Source: a virus. Taken from it: a DNA stretch of 51,024 bases. The notes beneath the pieces are model-generated. The model was not told the origin of the DNA and did no database searches. It saw nothing but the letters and a program-made list of their open reading frames with translations. This document shows positions 29,949 to 38,987 of the stretch, piece by piece (the first letter of the stretch is position 1; the number at the start of each line of letters is the position of its first letter). A program made the translations under genes and the position numbers. The DNA lies in the IMG/VR virus record IMGVR_UViG_3300034013_000646, positions 1 through 51,024 of that record; one strand, 5' to 3'.

Positions 29949-32900
29949 ATTTCCGTTAATTGTATTAGTTGTTGTTTGCGTTCGTTTGTTCTGTCTGCAT
30001 CATTTAGCCCCTGTGCAATTGCGGCGTATGTTTCTTTCGCTACCTGCTCAGCAATAAAATAAACGCTTTCTTTGTCAATTGATGCTTTTGCCTCTATATT
30101 TAGGCTGCTTTGCGCCCTGCTTTGTGATGTGCTTAATGATATACCGGGTGCAGTAGAGAAACCTCCCGTTGCATATCCTGTGCCTGTTGACGCGCCGCGC
30201 TTTGTTCGTAGCCTGTCAAGTTCCTTAAACAAACTAGGGAACATTTGAACCTGTGAACGCGGGGCAACATATTCATCTTCATGCAATTTTGCATCAACAA
30301 CCCTTTCGCCTGTTTCGTCAACATACGCGCCTTTGCCCGTAAAACCACCTACCGCAAACTTTTGCCGCGCTATTATTGCAGACTGCACCGCCGCCCCAAT
30401 ACCTGTTGCAATAACAAGCGGAACATTAGGGAGCGCTTTAACCGTTGCCAATGCCCCAGCAATAATGCTTTCAATTAATGCAATCCGTTTGCGTTCACGT
30501 GCCGCCTCTTTTTCAATTTCATCCTTTTTAGTTGCGTATTCTTTGTCTATTGCCTCGAGTGCTTGCGCGTTGCCTTGTGCAAGTTCCCTTTTTTTCTCAT
30601 ACTCTTCGTCTAGTGCGCTTAATTCTTTGTCTTTTTCGTCGTCAACTTTTCGCGCCTGCTCGTTTGCAATAGATTGTGTTAATGCAATAGCACTATCAAA
30701 TGCCGCATTTATGAACGCCTCCCTTATTTCCTGTTTGCGCTTTTCCGCTTCTTCTTCAATTTTTAATTGTGCATCTACTTGCTCCTTTGTTAGTTCAATT
30801 TTCTGTTGATTAGCCGCCCTTATTAACTGATTTTTTATTTCCTCCGTTTCGGCTGTTGTCTCAATATCAAATTGAGAAAATTCGACCGCCGCTTCACGTT
30901 GCGCGTCTGTCAACTCCTTTATTTTTGCTTCGTCAGGTACACCCAATTCGACCGCTGCTTGCTTGCTGCCTGCTTCAATTTGTTGTTGATCGGTTAACGG
31001 CGCGGCTCTTAGCCTATCAATACTATCCTGTAATGTTTTTAGTTCCTTTTCCGCCTCTACTAAATTGCCCAAAATCTTAGGTATTTGGTCAGGCTTTGCG
31101 GCCTCTAATGACGCTTTTAAATCGCTTACTTTTTTCTCTAAAAAGTCAATGCTGCCAATTGCCGCGTCACGCTCTTTTTTTACCTTAATTTCAGACTTAC
31201 TAAGTCCGTCGTTGTTTGCAATTATATCTTTTTGCGTTTTTGCAATAACCCTATTGCTGTCTGCAAATTGCCTACGGCGGTCTAGTTCATCCTGCTCTAT
31301 GTCCGATAAATTATTTTCCCTATTGTTTGTAATGGCGGTAAAGTTTGCATCAACTTGTTTTAACTTATTTTCAAGTGCTGCAATATCGCCCTCAACTTGC
31401 GACTTTAAGGACTTGCGCGCTGCCTGTATTTCATCTACCTCAATAAGCCCCACATCCTTTGCAACACGCGCAACTTCACCAAAAGTTAATTCACGAACAA
31501 AAGCCCGATCCGGCGTTGCGTCTAGTTGTACCTGCCTTACTTTCCGGTCTAGTATTTCCTGCTCAATTGCCGCTTTTGCTTGTATTTTAGATCGCTCAAT
31601 TACTTGATCGCGCAATGTATTTGTTAGGTCTTTTTGCAGTACGGTTAATTGTCCAATGCTTGCCTTTTCAAGTTCCTGTTGCGTTAATACGTCGGGATAT
31701 ATTTTTAGCAAATTTGATATTGCTTGGTTGCGCTGGTCGCGGCTTGCTTTGTCGTTTTTTAGTACATTAAAATTCTTTTCGGTATTGATTGTCTCTACTG
31801 CTAATTGCTTATTTGCATCTTCTAACGACGTAGAAAGTATTTCATTCGCCGCGCTCAATCCTGTTGTTTTACCCGAAAGGTTAAATATCTTATCTGTTGC
31901 AACCGCTACACCGCCCACAAATTCAGCAAGCAAATTGATAGCATCGCCTAATGACGAACTAAGGCGGCTATTTGTAAAAAGCGCGTTAAATGAATTAGAT
32001 AACTTATCTATGCTTGCGCCAAACGTTGCGTTTTTCTTTTGGAACTCCTGCGTTATTGAATCGGTGTTACCTAGTGCCGTACCTGCTTGCGTTACGCGCT
32101 TACTAAGCAAATCCATATTTTCGCCCAACTTACCTACAACCTCACTAACGCCCGCGCCGTCAACATCTAATGTTTTGAGCGTTTGAGATAGCGCGGTGTT
32201 GCTTAACTCCTTTGAATTTAATTTCGTGATAAATAACTGTAACGCTCCAAAAATGTCATCATTTACCAACTGTTTAAAATCCTGTGCAGGTTCATCTATT
32301 GCCGCCGCAAACGCTTCTGGTGCTGTTGCAAGTCGTTGCAATAGTCTAACAGATGCGGTACTGCCTCTTTCTGCATTAATTCCTAATTCGTCAAGTGTTG
32401 CAGATAGTCCGATTATTTTATTAGAGGTAACGCCTAAAGGTTGCGCCGCCCCTGCAATACGACCCGCAAAGTCTGCTGTTGCTGACGCACTCGACGCGCC
32501 TTGTGCCTCCAAAAAGTTAAGCGCGTTACCTATCCTTAAAATATCCTCACTAATCTTTTCGCTCTTAATGTCCGTAAGCACGTTGCGAAGTTTGCCGACC
32601 ACCTCCGTCGTTTGTTCTGCACTACCTCCAAACTGGTCACCGAGTGCAACATTAAGCGTATCTACGCTTTCTGTAAAATCAAATAGTTCCGCTTTTGCAA
32701 CCCCTAACTTACCGCCAATTTCTGCAATACCTAGTTGATCTACTAAAGATGTTCGCGTGTTGCGCTGCTCCAAAAGGTCTGCAAGCGCTTGTATTTCCGG
32801 TATAGATGCGTCAGCCGCTTTTGCTACGTCCGCTATTCCGTCAGATGTTTTTGCATTTACATCGTTAAATTTTGCAAACGCGCCCGTAACTGCTCCAATT

Positions 32901-33361
32901 GCCGCTGTTACACCTAAAGCCCCAAAAACGCCATCGAACGCGCTTTTGTAATTGCCGACGTTACCAGTAAAACGTCCTATGCTTTGCTCTATTCCATCAA
33001 TCTGCTTTTTTAGGTTTGCCGCGTTTTTTATAAGGCTTTGCCCTAAAATGCTTTTTCTTTGAACCTCGTCAAGTTTAGATATTTCAACGGACAACTTTGA
33101 ATACTGCAACCGCAACCCCGCCAACGAATCGGTAGGAACTTTTAACGATTTTAATTCTGCATTAAGTTTCTTTTGTTGCTCAGTTAGGTCATTGATAGCA
33201 AGTTTTGCATTAACAGCCGCCTGTCTTAATAATTTTTGCCCCTCACTGCCATCTTCTACCTTTTTAAGTTCTTTGTTTATTGCCTTTAGCGCGTCCCGTT
33301 GCTTTGCAAGTTCCGTGGCGACATTAACATCGTTTGCTACCAGTTCAAATATTAACTTCAT
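29945..33361 (-). CDS. Tail tape measure protein
   Basis: 1138 residues, the longest ORF. Residues 15-75 are a coiled coil (KQRDALKAINKELKKVEDGS). Residues about 130-460 match the TP901-type tape-measure core: Ala/Gly-rich helices, with a LGINAERGSTASVRLLQRLA segment as is typical. Long charged coiled coils at 640-960 follow, then a Gly/Ala-rich hydrophobic segment (IIAGALATVKALPNVPLVIA, near 985) and the FAVGGFTGKGAYVDETGERV block found at the end of many Bacteroidota phage tape measures. Length sets the tail length, suggesting a siphovirus tail of about 170 nm by the usual 0.15 nm per residue. Confidence 0.85.
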   Translation of the reverse strand: MKLIFELVANDVNVATELAKQRDALKAINKELKKVEDGSEGQKLLRQAAVNAKLAINDLTEQQKKLNAELKSLKVPTDSLAGLRLQYSKLSVEISKLDEVQRKSILGQSLIKNAANLKKQIDGIEQSIGRFTGNVGNYKSAFDGVFGALGVTAAIGAVTGAFAKFNDVNAKTSDGIADVAKAADASIPEIQALADLLEQRNTRTSLVDQLGIAEIGGKLGVAKAELFDFTESVDTLNVALGDQFGGSAEQTTEVVGKLRNVLTDIKSEKISEDILRIGNALNFLEAQGASSASATADFAGRIAGAAQPLGVTSNKIIGLSATLDELGINAERGSTASVRLLQRLATAPEAFAAAIDEPAQDFKQLVNDDIFGALQLFITKLNSKELSNTALSQTLKTLDVDGAGVSEVVGKLGENMDLLSKRVTQAGTALGNTDSITQEFQKKNATFGASIDKLSNSFNALFTNSRLSSSLGDAINLLAEFVGGVAVATDKIFNLSGKTTGLSAANEILSTSLEDANKQLAVETINTEKNFNVLKNDKASRDQRNQAISNLLKIYPDVLTQQELEKASIGQLTVLQKDLTNTLRDQVIERSKIQAKAAIEQEILDRKVRQVQLDATPDRAFVRELTFGEVARVAKDVGLIEVDEIQAARKSLKSQVEGDIAALENKLKQVDANFTAITNNRENNLSDIEQDELDRRRQFADSNRVIAKTQKDIIANNDGLSKSEIKVKKERDAAIGSIDFLEKKVSDLKASLEAAKPDQIPKILGNLVEAEKELKTLQDSIDRLRAAPLTDQQQIEAGSKQAAVELGVPDEAKIKELTDAQREAAVEFSQFDIETTAETEEIKNQLIRAANQQKIELTKEQVDAQLKIEEEAEKRKQEIREAFINAAFDSAIALTQSIANEQARKVDDEKDKELSALDEEYEKKRELAQGNAQALEAIDKEYATKKDEIEKEAARERKRIALIESIIAGALATVKALPNVPLVIATGIGAAVQSAIIARQKFAVGGFTGKGAYVDETGERVVDAKLHEDEYVAPRSQVQMFPSLFKELDRLRTKRGASTGTGYATGGFSTAPGISLSTSQSRAQSSLNIEAKASIDKESVYFIAEQVAKETYAAIAQGLNDADRTNERKQQLIQLTEI

Positions 33362-33900
33362 TGTTGCAGTATTAAGTTTTCAAAACCTTTGAATGTTTCT
33401 GAAAAAAGAAACTGTATTTTAATACCAAATTCTTTTTCTATTTTTTCACTTATGCTTTTTACTTCATTGTCTAAAACGGTTTTTATAAACCCTGTCCGTT
33501 CGCCTGTTTTTGAAAACCTAGCACTTGCACGGCTTGGCATTCCTTCGCGGGCGTGAACGTGCGCCGTTGCAAATGCTGCTCCAATTGCTTCACGCCCCGA
33601 CAAACCGCGCTTTTCAAAAAATGAAATAAGTCCTTGTATGTATTGCGATTTACCACCACGACCGCGACTGCCTGAAAATGGTATCCTGTTTGCCTTAACT
33701 CCAAACTCAACAAATACGCCGTAATTTTCCATTTCCATTTTTGCCGTTATCGTACCGTTGCCTTTTGTGGTAGTGTAGTCTATCGAATCGCGTAATTTGC
33801 CCGTCAACGTATGCCCTTGGTCGTCCTGCGAAGCCCTAATTTTGCCCCGCAAATCAAACATAACTGCGTTTATTATTTCGTCAAATCCTAAATCTAGCAT
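33358..33900 (-). CDS. HK97 gp10-like tail completion protein
   Basis: 180 residues. TLTGKLRDSIDYTTTKGNGT followed by YGVFVEFGVKANRIPF is the typical HK97 gp10 pattern (LRxSI, then Y...VEFGT, then P-rich loop). Such proteins join head and tail or cap the tail tube. ATGA overlap with the tape-measure gene. Confidence 0.7.
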   Translation of the reverse strand: MLDLGFDEIINAVMFDLRGKIRASQDDQGHTLTGKLRDSIDYTTTKGNGTITAKMEMENYGVFVEFGVKANRIPFSGSRGRGGKSQYIQGLISFFEKRGLSGREAIGAAFATAHVHAREGMPSRASARFSKTGERTGFIKTVLDNEVKSISEKIEKEFGIKIQFLFSETFKGFENLILQQ

Positions 33901-34637
33901 CCCTGAAACTGATTAATAGGGTCAACACAATTAACGCCGCCAAATTCAACATCTAAGCACCAATCAACTCGCACCTTAACGCGTATTTTTGTGCCGTAGG
34001 TGTTTGTTGCTCCCATCTCTACATGCGTTGTACGCACCTCTTTATTATCTGATTGAAAAGCGTCCCCAATATCGTAATATGTATCATACTGCTCAATTTC
34101 GCCACTACTTAACAAACGGTCTAATATTGTCCGATTGTAAACGCCTGTAACGTCACCAACCCGCGCAATTATTGACGCGCTTATGTAGTTGATAGCATTT
34201 AATAATATAGCCTTTGTGTCTCTAAATATGTGGTTAATGGTTCTGCTTTCGCACCTGCCAACTTTGCCATCGCACTCATTTTTAAAAGAATCTAATACCG
34301 CAATTTCCAAAAAGCAATACTCTCTCATGCTTTTTTCTATAACGCCACGGGTAAAATCACTCGACAACTCGAACGCCGTTAATACCGGATAATCTGCTAC
34401 GATATTGTTAGGTGTAAACTTTTTGCGCTCCCATGCACGGGAATAAAAGTACGGCGTGTCTTTATCGGATAGCGTCGCGCCCATTGCGGGCGTTTGTAGT
34501 TCTGCTCCGTGGTCTAATTGCAGCACTCGGAATGTTTGCGGCTGCTTACAATCAAAGCCCGTTGTTGCGGGGTATCTGCGTACAGCGTCCAATAAAATGC
34601 TGTAATATGTTTCTAATGTTATATCGCTGTACGTCAT
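33894..34637 (-). CDS. Tail-module protein of unknown function
   Basis: 247 residues, no membrane or coiled-coil segments. Cys-containing ends (FDCKQPQTF; CVDPINQFQGC). The C-terminal part (TYGTKIRVKVRVDWCLDVEF) is a beta sheet. It lies between the tail chaperone and the gp10-like gene, where tail-terminator or connector proteins are common, but I do not recognise it. Confidence 0.55.
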   Translation of the reverse strand: MTYSDITLETYYSILLDAVRRYPATTGFDCKQPQTFRVLQLDHGAELQTPAMGATLSDKDTPYFYSRAWERKKFTPNNIVADYPVLTAFELSSDFTRGVIEKSMREYCFLEIAVLDSFKNECDGKVGRCESRTINHIFRDTKAILLNAINYISASIIARVGDVTGVYNRTILDRLLSSGEIEQYDTYYDIGDAFQSDNKEVRTTHVEMGATNTYGTKIRVKVRVDWCLDVEFGGVNCVDPINQFQGC

Positions 34638-34639
34638 AT

Positions 34640-35616
34640 CTAACTTAATGCGTTTTCAATACTTAGTAATCTTACCGCCGTTTGGAAATTAGCAGTATAA
34701 ACTGCCTCTATTTTCGTTTTCGCGCTCGTTTCAAAGAATCCCTTATCAATAAGCGTCGGGATAAGCGACCGCCATCCGATCCGTTTAAAGACTTCTTCGC
34801 TGTGATCCTTAGCGGCTGCCCGCGCCTTGGCCGCTGCTTTAAAGTCACCAGTGCCGCTATCGTTAGGGATTGGAGGTACAAAAAAGTAGCGACATTGCGG
34901 CTGCTCTTTAAGCGACCCGAAAAAGCGGTTAAAAAAAAATCGGTATCAATTGCCGCCCCTGCACTTATTACTTCACCATCAACGCCGCCAAAATGGTTTG
35001 CACGTTCTAGGATAAAGTTTTCGCGCTCTACATCGTCAGTAGGTAATACTTCGCCGTCTTTCCTGCAAAGAATAGCAAGCAATCGCAAATATTTTGCAAA
35101 GGCTTGGCTTCCTGTTTCGTCATCATCAATTAGCATTTCAAATGCCCTGTTTGCTTCTAACGCCTCAATGCTTTCTATTACTGTCAAGTTTGGCAATACC
35201 TCACTAAGTCCCGACGCTAAAACCTTGGTAGCAATAACTGGTATATTATAGTATTCGCCACAAAAGTCAAAATACGGCGCACCTGTACTTACCTTTGGCG
35301 TTGCTGCAATCATGCGCAAATGATTATCAATTAACTTTGCAGCATAGCCATGCAATTGCGCTACCGTGTTTAACTCAAAATCTTCTTTGTCTTTTTCCGT
35401 TTCATACACGCCGTTGAAAACGTCCGAAAGGTCAACGCCATAGAACGCGCTTACCGCTTTTGCGTGTTGCGCTAAATAGTTGTCCGGTGTTGAATTGCCG
35501 ACCTCGATTAAAAAGTCAATGTACCGATTTAAAGGCACTTCGTAAAGCGTTTCTGGTACGTCAAATTCAGCAATTGTTTCACCTTGTGCCGTTTGTACTT
35601 TACCCCTTGCTTTCAT
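34640..35616 (-). CDS. Tail assembly chaperone, -1 frameshift product
   Basis: Zero frame gives 302 residues ending at 34708. A -1 shift at the heptamer T TTT TTA (34930-34936) instead gives about 325 residues ending at 34640, three bases from the next gene start. The zero-frame tail after the slip is a low-complexity basic string (RPRRGQPLRI, RRLLIRDSLK). The -1 tail (NRFFGSLKEQPQCRYFFVPP … FKRIGWRSLIPTLIDKGFFE) reads like a normal protein. The N-terminus (AEFDVPETLYEVPLNRYIDF) has the pattern of tail assembly chaperones, which use this device upstream of the tape measure in many phages. An assembly miscount of the 9-base T run (10 would fuse the frames) is the alternative. Confidence 0.65.
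34930..34936 (-). other. Slippery heptamer U UUU UUA for -1 frameshifting
   Basis: On the minus strand the zero-frame codons GAT TTT TTT TTA ACC contain T TTT TTA, the same heptamer used by HIV-1 gag-pol. Slipping by -1 reads TTT TTT AAC CGC and enters a frame open to 34640. Confidence 0.6.
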
Positions 35617-36115
35617 CGGTTTTTAATTTTGCGGCTATTGCCTTGATTATCTGTTTGCTGTTCATTATATCGGCAATTGTCGCGCCTACACGCCCCGCGT
35701 ATTCTCGCAACTGTTCGCCTGTATATTTTTCTGTAACCGCCGTAATTGACAACTTTAGTATATCACTACTCATTAATTCATTATCAACCCCCACAACAAC
35801 CGCCGTGCCGCTTTGGCTTGCTTCGCTGTCCGGTGGTTGCGGTGCTGCTGCTTGTGATTGTTGCGCTGTCGTTTTGATTGGGCGGTGTGCGAAAGTTGCG
35901 CTCCATGCTTCCGCGCCCGTCTGCTTTCCCGCTTCGGTTGGTTGCGCTTGAAAATTAGCGACAACTACCCTGCCTTCTTTTGCTCTTTGACCCGTAAGCA
36001 AAAAAGACTTAAACTGCCTAAATGGTGAACTATTGCCGCCGTACGCTTTATGATACGCCTGCAATAAATTTGCCTCTAATTCCGGCAATTGTTCGTAAAC
36101 CTCTTTGTTAATCAT
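35600..36115 (-). CDS. Hypothetical protein between terminase and tail genes
   Basis: 171 residues. Helical N-terminus (YEQLPELEANLLQAYHKAYG), a Gln/Ala/Pro-rich linker (QSQAAAPQPPDSEASQSG) and a helical C-terminus with TGEQLREYAGRVGATIADIM. Overlaps the tail chaperone gene by 17 bp. Function unknown; linker and position suggest a structural or assembly role. Confidence 0.55.
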   Translation of the reverse strand: MINKEVYEQLPELEANLLQAYHKAYGGNSSPFRQFKSFLLTGQRAKEGRVVVANFQAQPTEAGKQTGAEAWSATFAHRPIKTTAQQSQAAAPQPPDSEASQSGTAVVVGVDNELMSSDILKLSITAVTEKYTGEQLREYAGRVGATIADIMNSKQIIKAIAAKLKTDESKG

Positions 36116-36139
36116 ATATGTATGTAGTTAATTACGTTG

Positions 36140-36169
36140 CAAAGTTACTGAAAGTTTTGTATTTTCAAA
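36140..36169 (-). promoter_or_regulatory. Bacteroidota-type promoter before the tail operon
   Basis: TTTG (36166-36169), 18 nt, TAACTTTG (36140-36147) on the minus strand, in the 65-bp gap after the large terminase gene. TSS near 36133, 18 bp before the next start. Confidence 0.5.
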
Positions 36170-36180
36170 AAATAATGAAA

Positions 36181-37602
36181 CTAAACGACACTACGAGTAT
36201 GTTTTTTTGCCCGTGGACGTATGTCATAGAATTTTTTCATTATCAAAAGGTCTGCAAAATCGGGACTTCTGCCTATTGCCTGCTTAACTTCATCTTTAGG
36301 TATTAGCCTTAGTTTTTCAATACCGGGCATTCGTTTAAGTTGTCGTAGTTCATCCGATAACATTTCAATATCGTTTTCATCTTTTACACCCTCTAAGTAT
36401 AACCCGTACTCGTTTATTTGATCTGCCAATAAAAAAGCGCACTGTGATCGAAGGTTAAAAAACTGTTTGTAGTCTTTGCCGTGTTCGACTGGTGACGCGT
36501 TACCATTAAACGGTATTGCGCCCGGTATAAAACCACCTTTGCTGCCAATGAACGCGCCTACTCCGTCAGCATCATAAACAATTGCAGACGCTGGTATATT
36601 GTATTTGTTTCTGAAACGCTGTATTAAATCCAATACCTGTTTGCCGCCGCTCTTTTCCATTTTACTATGTTCCACCAGCACATCACCCTCAAAGTACGCA
36701 ACCCGGTATAAATCGCTACCGTGCATCGCTACGTCACAAATCAAGCACTTTCTTTTTGCGTCACGCTCAATAAAGGAATTGGAATATAGGTCTGTTATTG
36801 CGTCGTTGTCGGTTAATTGGTTTGGGTCATCTTCGTACTCCCAATTCCCTAAAAATAAACGTTCACGGCTTGCGCCCTTTAATCCGTCCAGCCGCTCTTT
36901 GTAACCCGGTTCACTAAATGTATTATCACCGATTAGAGATTGAACAAACGCATATTTGCCGCTTAATGAACCGTCGCGGTATGGTTTGTAAAATTCCGTG
37001 TATGTCCAGTTCTTTGCAGGGTTTGCAGTTATCAGTAATTTACCCTTAATGTTATGCTCTTTATTCAAGTGCCTGCCTATACGTATTTTTAATATCTCAT
37101 AAGCCTTTACGCTTACGCCGCCCGCTTCCTCAATCCAGCCGCCAGTGTACTCAGTAGAACCAAAATTATTAAAGTCCGGGTCGCCTGGCTTGTACATCAA
37201 ATCCAGCCCCTCGATTACAGACCCGTTATCAAAGACAAAACGCACGGCCATTTCATTATAACGGTATGAATCAGACGGAATGCCATGCTTTTTAAATACC
37301 TTGTTCATTGTCACGACCGTGGACTTTCTTACCTCGCTTAGATGCTTACGACCAATAAACCACCGAGTGCCGGGGTAGGCCAAACAATTCCATAGCAACC
37401 ATTCACATCCGAGATAACTTTTCCCCCCGCCCGCCGCTCCACCAAATAATATCTCCTCTTTGTACGAATCGCATAAAAACGACATAGCCGCTAATTGCCT
37501 ATCATGCAACCTTAGCGGCTTATAAAATCCTGCCTTAAACGCCTCTATCTTTGTGTTGATTATATCCGTGGGCGTTATGGAATTAAGTATGTCAATCCCC
37601 AT
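36181..37602 (-). CDS. terL: Terminase large subunit
   Basis: 473 residues. Walker A GGAAGGGKS (54-62), Walker B WIEEAGG (156-162) and coupling motif LLITANPAKNW (189-199) form the packaging ATPase. Nuclease domain aspartates D290 (LICDVAMHG), D344 (VYDADGVG) and a third in SPDFADLLIM near 455 fit the RNase H-like nuclease. Length is normal for the family. It pumps and cuts DNA at the portal. Starts within the last codons of the small subunit gene. Confidence 0.9.
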   Translation of the reverse strand: MGIDILNSITPTDIINTKIEAFKAGFYKPLRLHDRQLAAMSFLCDSYKEEILFGGAAGGGKSYLGCEWLLWNCLAYPGTRWFIGRKHLSEVRKSTVVTMNKVFKKHGIPSDSYRYNEMAVRFVFDNGSVIEGLDLMYKPGDPDFNNFGSTEYTGGWIEEAGGVSVKAYEILKIRIGRHLNKEHNIKGKLLITANPAKNWTYTEFYKPYRDGSLSGKYAFVQSLIGDNTFSEPGYKERLDGLKGASRERLFLGNWEYEDDPNQLTDNDAITDLYSNSFIERDAKRKCLICDVAMHGSDLYRVAYFEGDVLVEHSKMEKSGGKQVLDLIQRFRNKYNIPASAIVYDADGVGAFIGSKGGFIPGAIPFNGNASPVEHGKDYKQFFNLRSQCAFLLADQINEYGLYLEGVKDENDIEMLSDELRQLKRMPGIEKLRLIPKDEVKQAIGRSPDFADLLIMKKFYDIRPRAKKHTRSVV

Positions 37603-38119
37603 CTTTTTCGGTGTCGCTTTCGCTTTCTAGTATTTCAAGTATGGCAATGCGTTTAGATAGGGGCATATTTGCGAATGGGGTGTTTAGGCTTTCGCCGTTT
37701 GTAGTTATATCTCTTTTATCTCCAAATGTTTCATGCTGTACGCCCTTCAATGCAAATATAACACTTGTCGGATTGGGTAACACTAAAACCTCCTCGGTCA
37801 CCGTTTTGCCAAAACTACCCGTTGCGTTTACGCCGCTTTCCTGTTTTGTCTTTGTGTACGTTTCGCCTTCAATCAATCGAATTAAAGACTTTTGCGCCCT
37901 TGGTCGTAGTTTCTCTAAAAACACTTCATCTGATAATTCTTTGGCTTTTTTATATATATCCTTTAGTTCTGTGTATTTACAAGTCCAAAGGTAGAATGTA
38001 TTTACACTTAGTCCACAAGCCTCACACGTGCTTTCTATTGTGCCGCCCTCTGATGCGTAAAGGTCACAAATCTTTTTTACTAAATCTATCCTTTCATCCT
38101 GCGTTAAATGCCTTTCCAT
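37592..38119 (-). CDS. terS: Terminase small subunit
   Basis: 175 residues. N-terminal helix-turn-helix (IESTCEACGLSVNTFYLWTC) typical of DNA-binding terminase small subunits, then helical KKAKELSDEVFLEKLRPRAQ, and a C-terminal block (PTSVIFALKGVQHETFGDKR) found in Bacteroidota phage small terminases. Overlaps the large subunit start by 11 bp. It recognises the packaging site, which is often near or within its own gene. Confidence 0.75.
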   Translation of the reverse strand: MERHLTQDERIDLVKKICDLYASEGGTIESTCEACGLSVNTFYLWTCKYTELKDIYKKAKELSDEVFLEKLRPRAQKSLIRLIEGETYTKTKQESGVNATGSFGKTVTEEVLVLPNPTSVIFALKGVQHETFGDKRDITTNGESLNTPFANMPLSKRIAILEILESESDTEKDGD

Positions 38120-38145
38120 ATTTGGCGTTATTATCTTATTTTACA

Positions 38146-38235
38146 CTACCACCCAACAACGGCAAAAATCAAGCCGAAATACAGCAAAACGCCGCAAGTA
38201 ATAGCAAGTATTATAAATTTATTTTTGTGCCTCAT
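38146..38235 (-). CDS. 29-residue membrane peptide
   Basis: MRHKNKFIILAITCGVLLYF then GLIFAVVGW: short basic start and one membrane span. Overlaps the end of the preceding gene by 17 bp and precedes terS. Very short, so only moderate support. Confidence 0.4.
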   Translation of the reverse strand: MRHKNKFIILAITCGVLLYFGLIFAVVGW

Positions 38236-38452
38236 TTATTATTTTATTGCATAACGCTTGCGCTTCATCAATATCTTTGCAATACCCTAATACCACGCAC
38301 CCTATATGCAATCCTTTGCTTTTGGCCGCGTGTGAAATATTCCCATTATTGCCAAAATAAACAATCTGAATATCATTTACATCTCTTATTAGTTCCTCAA
38401 AATCCACGTGTCTTTGCTGGTTAAAAACATTATATTCAAAACTGCTTATCAT
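38219..38452 (-). CDS. Hypothetical protein
   Basis: 77 residues, alpha/beta (DIQIVYFGNNGNISHAAKSK; DIDEAQALCNKIINEAQK). First gene after the TTGCGCAA-class promoter at 38476 and upstream of the terminase genes, so it may head the late transcript. No motif recognised. Confidence 0.5.
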   Translation of the reverse strand: MISSFEYNVFNQQRHVDFEELIRDVNDIQIVYFGNNGNISHAAKSKGLHIGCVVLGYCKDIDEAQALCNKIINEAQK

Positions 38453-38475
38453 AATTTTTTGTTTACAAAGTTACG

Positions 38476-38508
38476 CAAAGATATTGAATAAAAATTAAAT
38501 TGCGCAAA
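38476..38508 (-). promoter_or_regulatory. TTGCGCAA-class promoter upstream of terminase
   Basis: Minus strand: TTGCGCAA (38500-38507) 16 nt before TATCTTTG (38476-38483); TTTG also at 38505-38508. The same arrangement is at 41185-41216. A related palindrome covers the start site of the HTH regulator gene, hinting at shared control. Confidence 0.6.
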
Positions 38509-38510
38509 TA

Positions 38511-38546
38511 AAATAAAAAAAGCCGCCCATCTTACAACGGAGCGGC
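38511..38546 (-). terminator. Intrinsic terminator of the RNA unit
   Basis: GCCGC (38542-38546) pairs with GCGGC (38522-38526) on the minus strand, followed by TTTTTTTATTTTATTT. A near copy lies at 40641-40672, sharing GCCGCTCCGTTGTAA. Confidence 0.65.
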
Positions 38547-38680
38547 AAAGTTAAAAATTGAAAAACCATATTTTATAAACTCACATCTTTTTTTCGATTG
38601 ATACAAGGCACTGGTAAAAACCTTAAATTTACATCTAAGGTTTTTTAAGCAATGCAATTCTTTATACGTGTTTTTTACTC

Positions 38681-38738
38681 TTTGGTTTTGGGTAACCGTC
38701 CCGATTTGCACCAGGACGGAAAACCCCAAAAAACCAAA
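38681..38738 (-). ncRNA. Large hairpin in the RNA unit
   Basis: Nested pairs: TTTGG/CCAAA (38681-38685 with 38734-38738), GGGT/ACCC (38690-38693 with 38723-38726), CCGTCC/GGACGG (38696-38701 with 38714-38719). The loop on the minus strand (TGGTGCAAATCG) resembles a tRNA T-loop, but no acceptor stem was found. Confidence 0.4.
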
Positions 38739-38757
38739 TGAAAACAATCTTTATCTT

Positions 38758-38805
38758 AATAACCCGCAATAATGCGCATAATTTAGAGGCGTTGCGGGTC
38801 TTATT
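38758..38805 (-). ncRNA. Second hairpin in the RNA unit
   Basis: ACCCGCAA (38762-38769) pairs with TTGCGGGT (38792-38799), extended by AATAA/TTATT with one bulge. No coding frame covers it. Role unknown. Confidence 0.4.
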
Positions 38806-38842
38806 GTTGCGCGGCTCTACTAGTCCGCACTTTGCGTATTTG

Positions 38843-38916
38843 GGCAATGGAAAGGACTTGAACCTTTGACCTCCCCCGCGTAAACAGAGGCATTCTACCA
38901 ACTGAATTACCATCAC
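38843..38916 (-). tRNA. tRNA-like gene with 8-nt anticodon loop
   Basis: Cloverleaf parts on the minus strand: acceptor GTGATGG/CCATTGC (7 pairs, two G-U), D arm ATTC-AGTTGGTA-GAAT, T arm AAAGG-TTCAAGT-CCTTT, variable loop AGGTC. The anticodon arm is 18 nt, one more than normal: stem CCTCT/GGGGG with loop GTTTACGC (38878-38885). UAC (Val) with G37 is the best anticodon; UUA is possible if the extra base is placed elsewhere. Discriminator is C and CCA is not encoded. It may be a +1-shift tRNA, a repurposed tRNA or a decaying gene. Confidence 0.6.
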
Positions 38917-38987
38917 CATTTTAAAAGCCGCTCATATTGCTACAATTGGCTTTTTTTACCCATAAACAACTTATATTCAATTTCCTG

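Noticed and set aside
30333-32738. Long forward-strand ORFs inside the tape measure gene
   Set aside because: They are antisense shadows of a strongly coding minus-strand gene, rich in Ser/Cys/Ala, with no promoters or protein-like features.
38662-38919. Minus-strand ORF of 85 codons across the tRNA-like gene
   Set aside because: It reads through the tRNA-like element and hairpins and has tRNA-translation-like residues, so the region is better read as RNA.
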